IMG/VR virus record: IMGVR_UViG_3300031772_001573
Location: 1-23,362 of that record
Origin: a virus
DNA: 23,362 nt
Strand: one strand, 5' to 3'
Under the pieces are notes generated by a model. That model was not told where the DNA came from, did no database searches, and worked only from the letters and a program-made list of their open reading frames with translations. Both the position numbers and the translations under genes were made by a program. Of this stretch, positions 7,320 to 14,932 are shown piece by piece (the stretch's first letter is position 1; every line of letters starts with the position of its first letter).

Positions 7320-8043
7320 CGTGGTGTGCTGGAAATGGAAACCGCCCCCGGGGTATCGGTCCCACTTTGGGCCGGGCACTGTCAATGTTTTGCACAGAAT
7401 GGTGGCCCGGCACCTGGCCATGCCGCACCGGTTTACGTGCATCACGGATGACCCCACCGGCATTGACCCGGCAGTGAGAATAATTCCGCTGTGGAATGAC
7501 TACGCCAACGTGCCCAGTCCGTCCGGGCCGCACAATCCTTCATGCTATCGCAGGCTCAGAATGTTTGCCGCGGACGCGCGGGAATTGATCGGGGAACGGA
7601 TCGTAAGCCTTGACCTGGACACGGTGGTTACCGGTCCGTTGGACCCGTTGTTTGACCGGCCGGATGATTTTGTGATTTGGGGCGGGCAATCGGTCCAGCC
7701 CGGGCGGCCGGCGCCGTGGTGCTGGTATAACGGCAGTTTTATGATGCTGCGGGCCGGCACGCGCACCCAGGTGTGGGACCGGTTCAACCCCGCCACGTCC
7801 CCACGGGAGGCGCACGCGGCGAACGCGCGGGGCTCGGATCAAGGGTGGATCACCCATTGCCTGGGCAAAGGCGAAAGCACCTGGACCGCGGCGGACGGGG
7901 TGTATTCATTCCGCAGCCACATCGTGCCCAACGGGGGCCGGCTGCCGGCCGGTGCGCGGCTGGTGGCATTTCATGGTAAACATGACCCCTGGCTGGAAAC
8001 CACCCGGCGCATGGCGCCGTGGATTGCGGAGCATTATCACTGA
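7312..8043 (+). CDS. GT8-like glycosyltransferase B, paralogue of the 5905-6555 protein
   Basis: The start is set at GTG 7312, eight bases after an AGGA site (about 7300-7303) and overlapping the end of the GT2 gene; GTG 7321 is a less likely alternative. That gives 243 residues. Shared segments with the first GT8-like protein are MPHRFTCITDDPTG, IVSLDLDTVVTGPLDPLF with D101 and D103 as the DXD, WYNGSFMMLRAG, and GSDQGWITHCLG. A conserved AFHGKHDPW near the C-terminus is the His-containing segment usual in GT8-type enzymes. It differs from copy A in the loop between the second strand and DXD and at the C-terminus, suggesting a different acceptor. It is the last gene of the block; its TGA overlaps the gp10 ATG. 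Confidence 0.8.
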   Translation: MLDVVCWKWKPPPGYRSHFGPGTVNVLHRMVARHLAMPHRFTCITDDPTGIDPAVRIIPLWNDYANVPSPSGPHNPSCYRRLRMFAADARELIGERIVSLDLDTVVTGPLDPLFDRPDDFVIWGGQSVQPGRPAPWCWYNGSFMMLRAGTRTQVWDRFNPATSPREAHAANARGSDQGWITHCLGKGESTWTAADGVYSFRSHIVPNGGRLPAGARLVAFHGKHDPWLETTRRMAPWIAEHYH

Positions 8044-8606
8044 TGGCGTGGGCGCATTCTCCCAACGCGGAAATTTCGGTTGCCATGAGTGACACGCGGC
8101 CGATTCTCAATCGGTTGTCCAAACTGTCCGAAGATATGCAGAAAAAGGACGCCAAACGCGCGGCGCGCGTGGCCATGCGCCTGGTGCAACAGGCGGCGCA
8201 ACTGAATGCCGCGGAGTTTGACCGCGGGTGGACGCCCACCAGCGTCAAGAAAAACATCACGGTGGCATGGTCCCCGCGGCAGAGTCGCCAGCAAGGGGGC
8301 GTGGTCATGCGCGTGGGTGTGATGGGGGGCGCGGCGCAGTATGCCCACACCAAAGCAAACGTGCGCAAGGGGCGCGCGGGCAAGACTTACGCGACGGGGG
8401 GCGACAAGGGCAACCCGGGCGGGGATACGTGGTACTGGCGTTTTCTGGAATTCGGCACGTCCAAAATGCGGGCGCAGCCATTCTTGCAACGGGCCCTGGC
8501 GGACAACGTGGACGCGGTAACCACCGTGGCGCTGGGGGACTTGACCAAAACCCTTGACCGGCAATTCCCACCGGCGCCGGCGGCGCCCAGCGGGGGTGCA
8601 CGATGA
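8043..8606 (+). CDS. HK97 gp10-like head-tail/tail completion protein
   Basis: A 187-residue protein from ATG 8043 (TGATG overlap); ATG 8085 is a possible later start. It shows the gp10 (PF04883) pattern: an N-terminal helix KLSEDMQKKDAKRAARVAMRLVQQAAQLNA, a central basic region VKKNITVAW and VVMRVGVMGG, then DTWYWRFLEFGTSKMRAQPFLQRAL, the most conserved part of the family, and a C-terminal helix. Proteins of this family are placed at the neck or tail terminator in HK97-like phages. Its usual immediate neighbour, the head-tail adaptor, is almost 4 kb upstream because of the transferase block. Confidence 0.88.
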   Translation: MAWAHSPNAEISVAMSDTRPILNRLSKLSEDMQKKDAKRAARVAMRLVQQAAQLNAAEFDRGWTPTSVKKNITVAWSPRQSRQQGGVVMRVGVMGGAAQYAHTKANVRKGRAGKTYATGGDKGNPGGDTWYWRFLEFGTSKMRAQPFLQRALADNVDAVTTVALGDLTKTLDRQFPPAPAAPSGGAR

Positions 8607-8980
8607 AACCCCCCATATTTGAGTTGTGCTCCGCGGACACCACCCTGCAAGGGTTGCTGTCCGATGACTTGGGCCGGTTCCAGTTGTATCCGTTCGGGGA
8701 GGCGCCGCAGTTGGGCGCAAAGCCCTATGCGGTGTGGCAACTGGTGGGAGGCGGCCCGGAGAACTACATAAGCAACGTGCCCGACATAGACCAGGTGACG
8801 GTCCTGGTGGACACGTATGCGAAAGAGGCCAGCATGGCGCGGGAAGTGTCCGCGGCACTGGTGGCAGCCATAGAGTCCGTGGCGCACGTGGTGCGGCATA
8901 ATGGCGAATGGCGGGACCCGGAAACGCGCGCATATAGGTGCTCGTTTACCGTGGATTGGTTTGTGGAGCGGACCCAGTAA
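8603..8980 (+). CDS. DUF3168 tail terminator/completion protein
   Basis: A 125-residue protein at ATG 8603 overlapping the gp10 stop (ATGA). The DUF3168 pattern is present: an N-terminal helix with LCSADTTLQGLLSDD, RFQLYPFGEAPQ, PYAVWQLVGGGPENY, DQVTVLVDTYA, a long helix REVSAALVAAIESV, and YRCSFTVDWFV at the end. The family corresponds to lambda gpU-like tail terminators that cap the tail tube and join it to the head. The position between gp10 and tail tube genes is the standard one. Confidence 0.88.
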   Translation: MKPPIFELCSADTTLQGLLSDDLGRFQLYPFGEAPQLGAKPYAVWQLVGGGPENYISNVPDIDQVTVLVDTYAKEASMAREVSAALVAAIESVAHVVRHNGEWRDPETRAYRCSFTVDWFVERTQ

Positions 8981-8998
8981 ACAACGGAGACAGCAGCA

Positions 8999-9460
8999 AT
9001 GGCTAAGAAAACCCAGGGCACAGAAATGTGGTTCATTGATCCCACCGGGGATGTGGTCACCAAAATCGGGTGCGTCACGTCCATTTCCGGACTGACGGCG
9101 GCCCGCGATCAGATTGAGACGACGTGCCTAGAGGATCAGGCGCGCTCGTATGAGCCCGGGTTGGCCACTCCCGGCACGGCACAGTTTGGCGTGAATTTTG
9201 ACCCGTCCGACGCGAGCCACGTCCGGTTGCACGCACTGTATGTGGCGGGCACGCCCCTGACGTTTGCCATTGGCTGGTCCGATGGCACCGCGGCGCCCAC
9301 CAACGATTCCAGCCTGTGGACGCTGGAGGCTACGCGGTCCTGGCTTACGTTTGACGGTTTCTTGTCGGACGTGCCGTTTGATTTTTCAGGCAACGCGGTG
9401 GTGGCCAGTACCATTTCCGTACAGGTGTCGGGCTTCCCGCTGTTGACGCCCAAGACCTGA
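8999..9460 (+). CDS. Major tail (tail tube) protein
   Basis: A 153-residue protein at ATG 8999 preceded by a GGAG site at about 8986. Visible segments are EMWFIDPTGDVVTKIGCVTSISGL, DQIETTCLEDQARSYEPG, TPGTAQFGVNFDP, HVRLHALYV, FAIGWSDGT, and near the end FDGFLSDVPFDFSGNAVVASTISVQVSG. This is the arrangement of the single-domain tail tube proteins related to lambda gpV, which polymerise as hexameric rings round the tape measure. It lacks the C-terminal Ig-like domain found in lambda gpV. Its place right before the frameshifting chaperone agrees. Confidence 0.88.
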   Translation: MAKKTQGTEMWFIDPTGDVVTKIGCVTSISGLTAARDQIETTCLEDQARSYEPGLATPGTAQFGVNFDPSDASHVRLHALYVAGTPLTFAIGWSDGTAAPTNDSSLWTLEATRSWLTFDGFLSDVPFDFSGNAVVASTISVQVSGFPLLTPKT

Positions 9461-9479
9461 CCGGCCACCGCAACACATA

Positions 9480-9492
9480 GCACCGGGGGTGC
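9480..9492 (+). promoter_or_regulatory. Small hairpin covering the ribosome site of the tail chaperone
   Basis: GCACC (9480-9484), GGG loop, GGTGC (9488-9492) form a 5-bp stem three bases before ATG 9496. The purine-rich GGGGGT that could serve as the ribosome site is in the loop and 3' arm, so folding could reduce initiation of the chaperone. A regulatory effect is inference. Confidence 0.3.
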
Positions 9493-9495
9493 GAC

Positions 9496-9852
9496 ATGGA
9501 TTTAAACCAACTGCGGGCCAAGGGGGCTTTTGTGAAAGCCCCACCGGTGCCCACTCAGGTGACATGGACACATGACGATTCCGAGACAGGCGAAACCGTC
9601 ACGGATGAATTTACCGTGCATGTGTTGCGCATGTCCTGCGGCTGGCTGGACCGCGTGTTTGCGGCGGGGCGCGACCCGGACCGCAGCCGCACCGCAACCC
9701 TGATTGCGGAGGCAATCCGGTTTGGCGTGGACGGGCAGGAATCAATGACCTATCCGCAGGCGTATCAACTGGACTTCGGGTTGGCGTCCGCGTTGCTGGA
9801 GGCATTCAACACCGTAAACCGAAAGGGGGAGGCGGCAAGCCCAAAACCCTGA
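9496..9852 (+). CDS. Tail assembly chaperone (gpG-like, zero-frame product)
   Basis: A 118-residue protein read without frameshift from ATG 9496 to TGA 9850-9852. It begins MDLNQLRAKGAFVKAPPVP and continues with a beta-rich VTWTHDDSETG and DEFTVHVLRMSCGWLDRVF, then helical segments including ATLIAEAIRFGVDG and QAYQLDFGLASALLEAFNTVN. The size, position between tail tube and tape measure and the -1 frame extension are those of lambda gpG. Such chaperones coat the tape measure protein and recruit tail tube protein during tail assembly, and are absent from the finished particle. Confidence 0.85.
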   Translation: MDLNQLRAKGAFVKAPPVPTQVTWTHDDSETGETVTDEFTVHVLRMSCGWLDRVFAAGRDPDRSRTATLIAEAIRFGVDGQESMTYPQAYQLDFGLASALLEAFNTVNRKGEAASPKP

Positions 9853-10157
9853 CGCCCACCGATGAGTTTTGGCATGAATTGGTGTTATGTGGAATCGGCG
9901 GGCGGACGATAGAGGAATGCCGCGAGCGCATGAGTTTTGCGGAGGCACAGGATTGGGCCGCCTATTCGCGCAAACGCGGGACATTCAATATTGGTGTGCG
10001 GCTGGAATTCGGGTTTGCCATGCTCGCCACGTTGCTGGCAAAAAGCATGGGAGTGCGGGCAGAGTTTCGGGACTTCATGCCCAACCTGGCCGCCGAAGAT
10101 GAAGGGGACGCCACCCTGGGGGACGTGATGGACATATTGCGGGGAGTGAAAAAGTAA
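9496..10157 (+). CDS. Tail assembly chaperone GT fusion made by -1 frameshift
   Basis: The zero frame and the frame that ends at TAA 10155-10157 differ by exactly -1. The second frame has no credible start of its own but continues straight from the chaperone end: GGKPKTLTPTDEFWHELVL, CGIGGRTIEECRERMSFAEAQDWAAYSRKRG, RLEFGFAMLATLL and onward. The TPTDEFWHELVLCGIGGRT and WAAYSRKRGTFN segments are those of the T part of G-GT type chaperones. Translation would go join(9496..9828, 9828..10157) if the shift happens at the first heptamer. The T part links the tape measure to tail tube subunits. The stop overlaps the tape measure ATG (TAATG). Confidence 0.82.
9822..9828 (+). promoter_or_regulatory. 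Slippery heptamer A AAG GGG (candidate -1 frameshift site)
   Basis: In the chaperone zero frame the codons are CGA AAG GGG GAG, so bases 9822-9828 read A AAG GGG and fit the XXXYYYZ rule (AAA GGG after slipping). It is 24 bases before the zero-frame TGA and lies within the overlap of both frames. Confidence 0.6.
9840..9846 (+). promoter_or_regulatory. Slippery heptamer C CCA AAA (second candidate frameshift site)
   Basis: Zero-frame codons AGC CCA AAA CCC TGA place C CCA AAA at 9840-9846, also XXXYYYZ, two codons before the stop. Slipping here also leads into the T frame, with a slightly different junction. Either or both sites may work; nearness to the stop could aid pausing here. Confidence 0.45.
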
Positions 10158-12982
10158 TGGCCGCACGCAGCCTGGGCACACTCACCCTTGATTTGGTCAT
10201 GCGGTTGGGTGGATTCAAACAAGGCGCGGATGCGTCACAACGTGAATTTGACAAAATGGCCCGCGGGCTCAAGTCGCGTGCCAATAGCCTGGCCGGGGAT
10301 TTCAAAACCCTGGGCGCGTCACTGTTGGGCGGGCTGTCCATTGCCGCAGTGATTGCCGCCACGGCGGAGGCGGAAAAAGCGTTTGCCAAACTGGACAACG
10401 CGGTTAAATCCAACGGAGGCGCGGCGGGCCGCACCACGCAGCAATTAGCGGACCTGTCCGGCCAGTTGCAGTCCGTCACCACCTACACCGACGATTCAAT
10501 CCAGGTGGCGGAATCCCTGTTGCTGCGGTTCAAAAGCATACAGGGGGTCAACTTTGACCGCACCGTGGCGTCCGTGCTGGACATTGCCACCGCCATGGAA
10601 ATGGACCTTTCCGGCGCGGCCAAGCTGGTGGGCCGCGCGCTGGAGGACCCGGAAAAGGGCATGGCGCGACTGGCGAAAGCCGGCATATTGTTTTCGGCGG
10701 CCCAAAAGGACGTGATTGCAAACTTGATGGAAACCGGCCAGGTGGCCGCCGCGCAGACGTTCATGCTGGACGCACTGGACGCGACGTTTGGCAACGCGGC
10801 CGAATCGGCACGCAACAATTTCGGCGGCGCACTCATTGGGTTGAAAAACGCATTTGGTGACTTGCTGGAGGCAAAGGGTGGACTCCCGGAAGCCACGCGC
10901 AAGTTGGAGGAATTCAGCAAGCTACTCGCGGACCCGAAAACTAAACAGGCTGCGGACGTTTTCCTGACCACGGTTATAACGGCGCTGGGCAACGTCGCGG
11001 CGGCGCTGGCGCCGGTTATAGAGTTGTTCGCAAAAGGGATCAACGCGGCGGGGGACTTTGGCGCGCGCATTGACCACGCATTGGGCCGGAAATTTGACGA
11101 TGCCACGGAGGAAAGGCTATTCAGCATCAACGCGCAACTTGAGGAATTGCAGGCGCGGCGTGATGCACTGGAGGCCAGCAGCAAGCGCAATTTCCTGGTG
11201 GACAAGGGGCGCATTGCGGAGGAAATCGCAGCCATTGACGCGGAGGCGGAAGCACTGCGGAAATTGCAGGGTGGCCGCACCAGCAAGGGCACCCCGCCGG
11301 GCGGCCGCAACCGCGCGGGGCCCGGCAACGGGTTGCAGGTGGTCACGTCGGATGACCTGACGGCGCGCGACAAAATCCTGGCGGACATCACCACCGCGCA
11401 GGAAAAATACAATGATGCAATGGAGGACGCGGACCGGCTGTTGGTCAAACACATCATCACGCAAAAGGAGTACGACCGATACCAAGCCACCGCCGCGGCG
11501 GAGTTGAATAAAGCCCTGGCCGGCAAGAGTGGCGGCAAATCCGACGCGGCGCGCGAAACGGAACAAGCCACCAAAAAGGTGCAGGACTTCATTGCGCAAC
11601 TGAATCAGCAACGGGAAACACTGGGCATGACCCAGGCGGAGTTGCTGCGCTATTCGGTGGCCACCGGCGACGTGGCCAAAGCACTGGACGCCATGGGCGC
11701 GGCCGCGGCGCCATTCCGCACCGCGTTGCCCGCCATCGTGGACGCAAACATAACCGCCACCGCCACGCAGGCAATTGAGGATCAGATTAAAGCCTTGCAA
11801 GAGCAAGCAATCACCATTGGCATGACGGAGCAACAGGCATTTGCCTACAGTGTCACCCAGGGTGAATTGGCCAAGGTGCTGCGTGAGACTGGATTGAGCC
11901 AGGAGGAATTGACCCGGCGTTTGCTGGAGGGTTACCAGGCCACCGTTGACGCGCAAAAGGCGGCGGACGCGGAAAGGGAACGAGCATCCATTTACGATGC
12001 CACCCGGACCGCGGCGGAAGCCTATGCGCTGGAGTTGGAGCACCTGCAAGAATTATTCGCCAACAGCAGCGACCAGGAAACCTACGGGCGCGCGGTGGCG
12101 GATTCCGTGGAGGACTACATAACGGCCGGCAATGCGGTGACGGAATACCGTTTGAGGCTGGAGGAATTGGCGCGGCTGTTGGCCAGCGGGGACTTATCCC
12201 CGGAAGCCTACAAAGCTGCGGTGGAAGGGGTGGACAGGACGTTTGCGGAGGCTGGCAAAAAGTCTGCCCAGGCATTTTCCGATGAAGCAAAGCGGAACGT
12301 GCAAGGCATCGTGGCGGACTTTTTGGTGGACCCGTTTTCGGAAGGCATTGACGGGTTGGGCCGAAAGTTTGGGGAAATGCTGTTGCAAATGGCGGCGCAA
12401 GCCATTGCCGCGCAGATTGCGGACGCCATATTTTCCGGCTTTGACGATTGGATAAACAAAGCCAAAGAGGCATTGGCCAGCCTGGCGTCCGGTTCCGGCG
12501 GCGGGGCGTTGGGCTGGCTGGGCGGACTCTTGGGTGGCGGCGGGGGCGGGGACCTGGCGCCCATTGAAATCACAGCCCAATACATTCCGGGCTATGCGGC
12601 CGGCGGGTACACCGGGGACGGTCCGGCGTTGCAACCGGCCGGCGTGGTGCACCGCGGGGAGTTTGTGACCAGCGCCGCCAAGGTGCGCCAGCCCGGCGTA
12701 TTAAACCTGTTGCAGCGTATCCAATATGGACCCATGGACACGTTGCGCGCGCTGGAATCGCGGTTGCCGCGGTTTGCGGTCGGCGGACTGGTGGGCGCCG
12801 CGATGCCGGGCGCGGTGCGCGGGCTGGCGGCGGCCACCCCTGGCGGGTCCGCGGGCATTCCGTCCGTGGTGCAAAATTTCAGTATTGCGGCACCGGCCGG
12901 CACCGTGTCACGGTCAACCCAGCAACAGGTTGCGGCGGCGGCCGCACGCGGACTCAGCCAGGCCAGCCGGAGGAATAACTAA
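10157..12982 (+). CDS. Tape measure protein
   Basis: A 941-residue protein starting at ATG 10157 (TAATG overlap with the chaperone fusion). The N-terminal region is helical with VMRLGGFKQGADASQREFDKM, then a hydrophobic helix LLGGLSIAAVIAATAEA (about 55-71), and a block with LATAMEMDL and KLVGRALEDPEKGMARLAKAGI that is shared by many siphophage tape measures. Coiled-coil segments are seen at about 318-375. Two similar units (QRETLGMTQAELLRYSVATG near 484 and QEQAITIGMTEQQAFAYSVT near 547) form an internal repeat. The C-terminal part has a Gly-rich linker, then YAAGGYTGDG and GVVHRGEFVTSAA, typical tape measure end motifs. By the usual ruler relation (about 0.15 nm per residue) the tail would be near 140 nm. 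Confidence 0.92.
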   Translation: MAARSLGTLTLDLVMRLGGFKQGADASQREFDKMARGLKSRANSLAGDFKTLGASLLGGLSIAAVIAATAEAEKAFAKLDNAVKSNGGAAGRTTQQLADLSGQLQSVTTYTDDSIQVAESLLLRFKSIQGVNFDRTVASVLDIATAMEMDLSGAAKLVGRALEDPEKGMARLAKAGILFSAAQKDVIANLMETGQVAAAQTFMLDALDATFGNAAESARNNFGGALIGLKNAFGDLLEAKGGLPEATRKLEEFSKLLADPKTKQAADVFLTTVITALGNVAAALAPVIELFAKGINAAGDFGARIDHALGRKFDDATEERLFSINAQLEELQARRDALEASSKRNFLVDKGRIAEEIAAIDAEAEALRKLQGGRTSKGTPPGGRNRAGPGNGLQVVTSDDLTARDKILADITTAQEKYNDAMEDADRLLVKHIITQKEYDRYQATAAAELNKALAGKSGGKSDAARETEQATKKVQDFIAQLNQQRETLGMTQAELLRYSVATGDVAKALDAMGAAAAPFRTALPAIVDANITATATQAIEDQIKALQEQAITIGMTEQQAFAYSVTQGELAKVLRETGLSQEELTRRLLEGYQATVDAQKAADAERERASIYDATRTAAEAYALELEHLQELFANSSDQETYGRAVADSVEDYITAGNAVTEYRLRLEELARLLASGDLSPEAYKAAVEGVDRTFAEAGKKSAQAFSDEAKRNVQGIVADFLVDPFSEGIDGLGRKFGEMLLQMAAQAIAAQIADAIFSGFDDWINKAKEALASLASGSGGGALGWLGGLLGGGGGGDLAPIEITAQYIPGYAAGGYTGDGPALQPAGVVHRGEFVTSAAKVRQPGVLNLLQRIQYGPMDTLRALESRLPRFAVGGLVGAAMPGAVRGLAAATPGGSAGIPSVVQNFSIAAPAGTVSRSTQQQVAAAAARGLSQASRRNN

Positions 12983-13611
12983 TGTTTCTGGAGTCTCCCC
13001 GGTTTCCGGGCTGTCCGTCTTTTGGCTTTGTGGCGGAGCCCATGTATTCGGTCACGGTGATTGAACGGGCCAGCGGAATTGAAACCCGCAACCGCAATTG
13101 GTCGCGTCCGTTGACACGTTACACCGCAACGGTGGGCCCGCGGGTGCAAGCTGAAATCCAAGAGGCATTGGAGTTTTATCACGCTGTGGGTGGCCGCGCG
13201 TATGGCTTTCGGTTCCGAGACCCGGTGGATTATCTTTCATGCCGCGTCGGGGAAACGCCCAGTGCGTTGGACCAACCCATGATATTGGACGCCACGCAGT
13301 CCCCGGACGCATACCAGTTGTGCAAAGACTACGTGGCCGGCAGCAACAGCCAGCGCCGGGAAATATATAAGCCGGTGCAGGGCACAATCCTGGTGGCGGA
13401 CAATGGCACGCAGAAAACAGAAACCACGCACTATACGGTGGACTACACCACCGGACTGGTGGTGCTAAATTTCACCCCGTCCGGGACTCTCACCTGGGGT
13501 GGTGAATTTGATGTGCCAGTGCGATTTGATTCGGAATTCCCGGTGGAAGTGGCCAACCTTAGAATACAGTCCGCCCAATTCACCTTGCGGGAATTGCGGG
13601 TGGCCAGCTAA
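12982..13611 (+). CDS. DUF2460 distal tail protein (GTA gp12-like)
   Basis: A 209-residue protein from ATG 12982, overlapping the tape measure TAA. Segments known in DUF2460/TIGR02217 are FPGCPSFGFVAEPMYSVTV, NRNWSRPLTRYTATVGPR, LEFYHAVGGRAYGFRFRDPVDYLS, RREIYKPVQGT, and VDYTTGLVVL near residue 150, ending with FDVPVRFDSEFPV and FTLRELR. In gene transfer agents and related phages this protein makes the distal tail ring that joins tube and tip. Its order right after the tape measure and before DUF2163 is conserved. Confidence 0.88.
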   Translation: MFLESPRFPGCPSFGFVAEPMYSVTVIERASGIETRNRNWSRPLTRYTATVGPRVQAEIQEALEFYHAVGGRAYGFRFRDPVDYLSCRVGETPSALDQPMILDATQSPDAYQLCKDYVAGSNSQRREIYKPVQGTILVADNGTQKTETTHYTVDYTTGLVVLNFTPSGTLTWGGEFDVPVRFDSEFPVEVANLRIQSAQFTLRELRVAS

Positions 13612-14522
13612 TGCACACCATTCCGGCGCCACTGCAAGCGCACATTGCGGGTGAAGTCACCAGCCTGACGGTGTGTTGGGCAGTTACGCGGCAGGACGGT
13701 GTAGTGGTGCGCGGCACCCAGTGTGACCGCGACGTGGTAATAACCACCGGCGCCCTGGCCGGGACCTATTTGAGCACGTCCGGCATAACAGCCAGCACCG
13801 TGCGCGCGGGTGGTGACCTGTCGCCGGACAATTCGGAAATTGACGGAGTGCAGGACCCGGACTCATTCATAACCGGATTGACTGCCGCGGACATTGAAGC
13901 GGGGTTGTTTGATGATGCGGCACTAAAGGTGTTTCTGTGCAACTGGGCGGCGCCGGACGGCGGCCAGGTGCAGTTGCCAGGTGCATACCTTGGGAATATC
14001 CGCCGCACCAGTGAGGGCAGATACACCGCGGAAGTGCGCGGGCTCGCGCAACGGTTGACGCAGCCACTTTTGCGCACGTGCTCTGACACGTGCAATGCGG
14101 AGCTTGGGGACGCACGCTGTGGCGTGGACCCGTCGGCATTGATTGTGGCCGCCACCGTGTCCGCGGTCACGTCGCGGCGGTTGTTTACGTGCTCGCTGGC
14201 GGTGGATTCCTCCAGCGGAGTGGCCGGCGATTACATATTTGGCAAGCTGGTGGGGGTCACCGGACTGAATGCCGGTTACACCCGGGAAATTAAACAGGAT
14301 GCCGTCGGCGCGGTGTTTGGTTCCATTGCACTGCATGAACCAATGCCGGCCGCCGTCCAGGTTGGGGACACGTTTGCAATGCACCCGGGATGCAACAAAG
14401 AAAAAGACACGGACTGCAAACTGCGGTTTAACAACGTGCTGCGGTTCCGCGGGTTTGGCGTATTCACCCCGGGCGCCTATAAGATGCTGCGCGGACCGGC
14501 GCGCGGGTCCGGGCCGGTATGA
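13611..14522 (+). CDS. DUF2163 baseplate/tail tip protein (GTA gp13-like)
   Basis: A 303-residue protein at ATG 13611 overlapping the preceding TAA. It shows the DUF2163/TIGR02218 pattern: an N-terminal LQAHIAGEVTSLTVCWAVTRQDG, TGITAS-like TSGITASTVRAGGDLS, a middle AALKVFLCNWAAPDGG, YLGNIRRTSEGRYTAEVRGLAQRL, then a cysteine-rich signature CSDTCNAELGDARCGVD and, at the end, GCNKEKDTDCKLRFNN and LRFRGFG. The cysteines in the last two segments are a hallmark of the family and may bind a metal cluster, as reported for gene transfer agent tips. It forms part of the tail tip with DUF2460, the peptidase and the hub. Confidence 0.9.
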   Translation: MHTIPAPLQAHIAGEVTSLTVCWAVTRQDGVVVRGTQCDRDVVITTGALAGTYLSTSGITASTVRAGGDLSPDNSEIDGVQDPDSFITGLTAADIEAGLFDDAALKVFLCNWAAPDGGQVQLPGAYLGNIRRTSEGRYTAEVRGLAQRLTQPLLRTCSDTCNAELGDARCGVDPSALIVAATVSAVTSRRLFTCSLAVDSSSGVAGDYIFGKLVGVTGLNAGYTREIKQDAVGAVFGSIALHEPMPAAVQVGDTFAMHPGCNKEKDTDCKLRFNNVLRFRGFGVFTPGAYKMLRGPARGSGPV

Positions 14523-14932
14523 CGGTGGACGCCAGTATGGTGGTGACGGAGGCGCGCGGATGGGTGGGGCGTCCATTCTTGCACCAGGGCACCACGTGGG
14601 ATGGGGTGGACTGTGTTGGAATGGTGGTGGGGGTATGTAAAGCGTTGGGCATCGTGGCCCCGGATTTCACTACCGGACCCTATGGGCGCATCCCGGCGCA
14701 CGATATGTTGACCCGCCGCATTGCGGAGCATTGCATGGCAGTCGAACATCCGGGACCTGGCACCCTGGTGGTGCTGCGGTGGACCCGGGAGGCGGCGCAC
14801 GTCGCATTGTGCACCGGGCCCACCCTGATTCATTCCAACGAAAGAATGGGCCGCGTGGTGGAACACGGTTACCGCGGCCGATGGCTGCGCATGACGGCAT
14901 CCACGTGGCAGTTGCCGGGCGTGGTGTACTGA
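14519..14932 (+). CDS. Tail tip NlpC/P60-family peptidase (GTA gp14-like)
   Basis: A 137-residue protein at ATG 14519 in an ATGA overlap. The catalytic cysteine is C32 in DGVDCVGM, the histidine is H94 in EAAHVALC, and a third polar position is likely at H105 in TLIHS. These fit the NlpC/P60 papain-like layout of TIGR02219 proteins from gene transfer agents and siphophages. In those particles the enzyme is part of the tail tip and cuts the peptide part of peptidoglycan during entry. It is distinct from the endolysin candidate at 22310. There is no signal peptide, as expected for a virion component. Confidence 0.9.
   Translation: MTVDASMVVTEARGWVGRPFLHQGTTWDGVDCVGMVVGVCKALGIVAPDFTTGPYGRIPAHDMLTRRIAEHCMAVEHPGPGTLVVLRWTREAAHVALCTGPTLIHSNERMGRVVEHGYRGRWLRMTASTWQLPGVVY

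Noticed and set aside
9879-10157. Independent gene starting at GTG 9879
   Set aside because: No ribosome site, and the conserved T-domain residues begin upstream of 9879; it is the -1 frameshift extension of the chaperone.
10483-11592. 369-codon open frame on the minus strand within the tape measure gene
   Set aside because: Shadow of the tape measure frame; the composition (Ser/Ala/Asn-rich) and lack of motifs do not support a gene.
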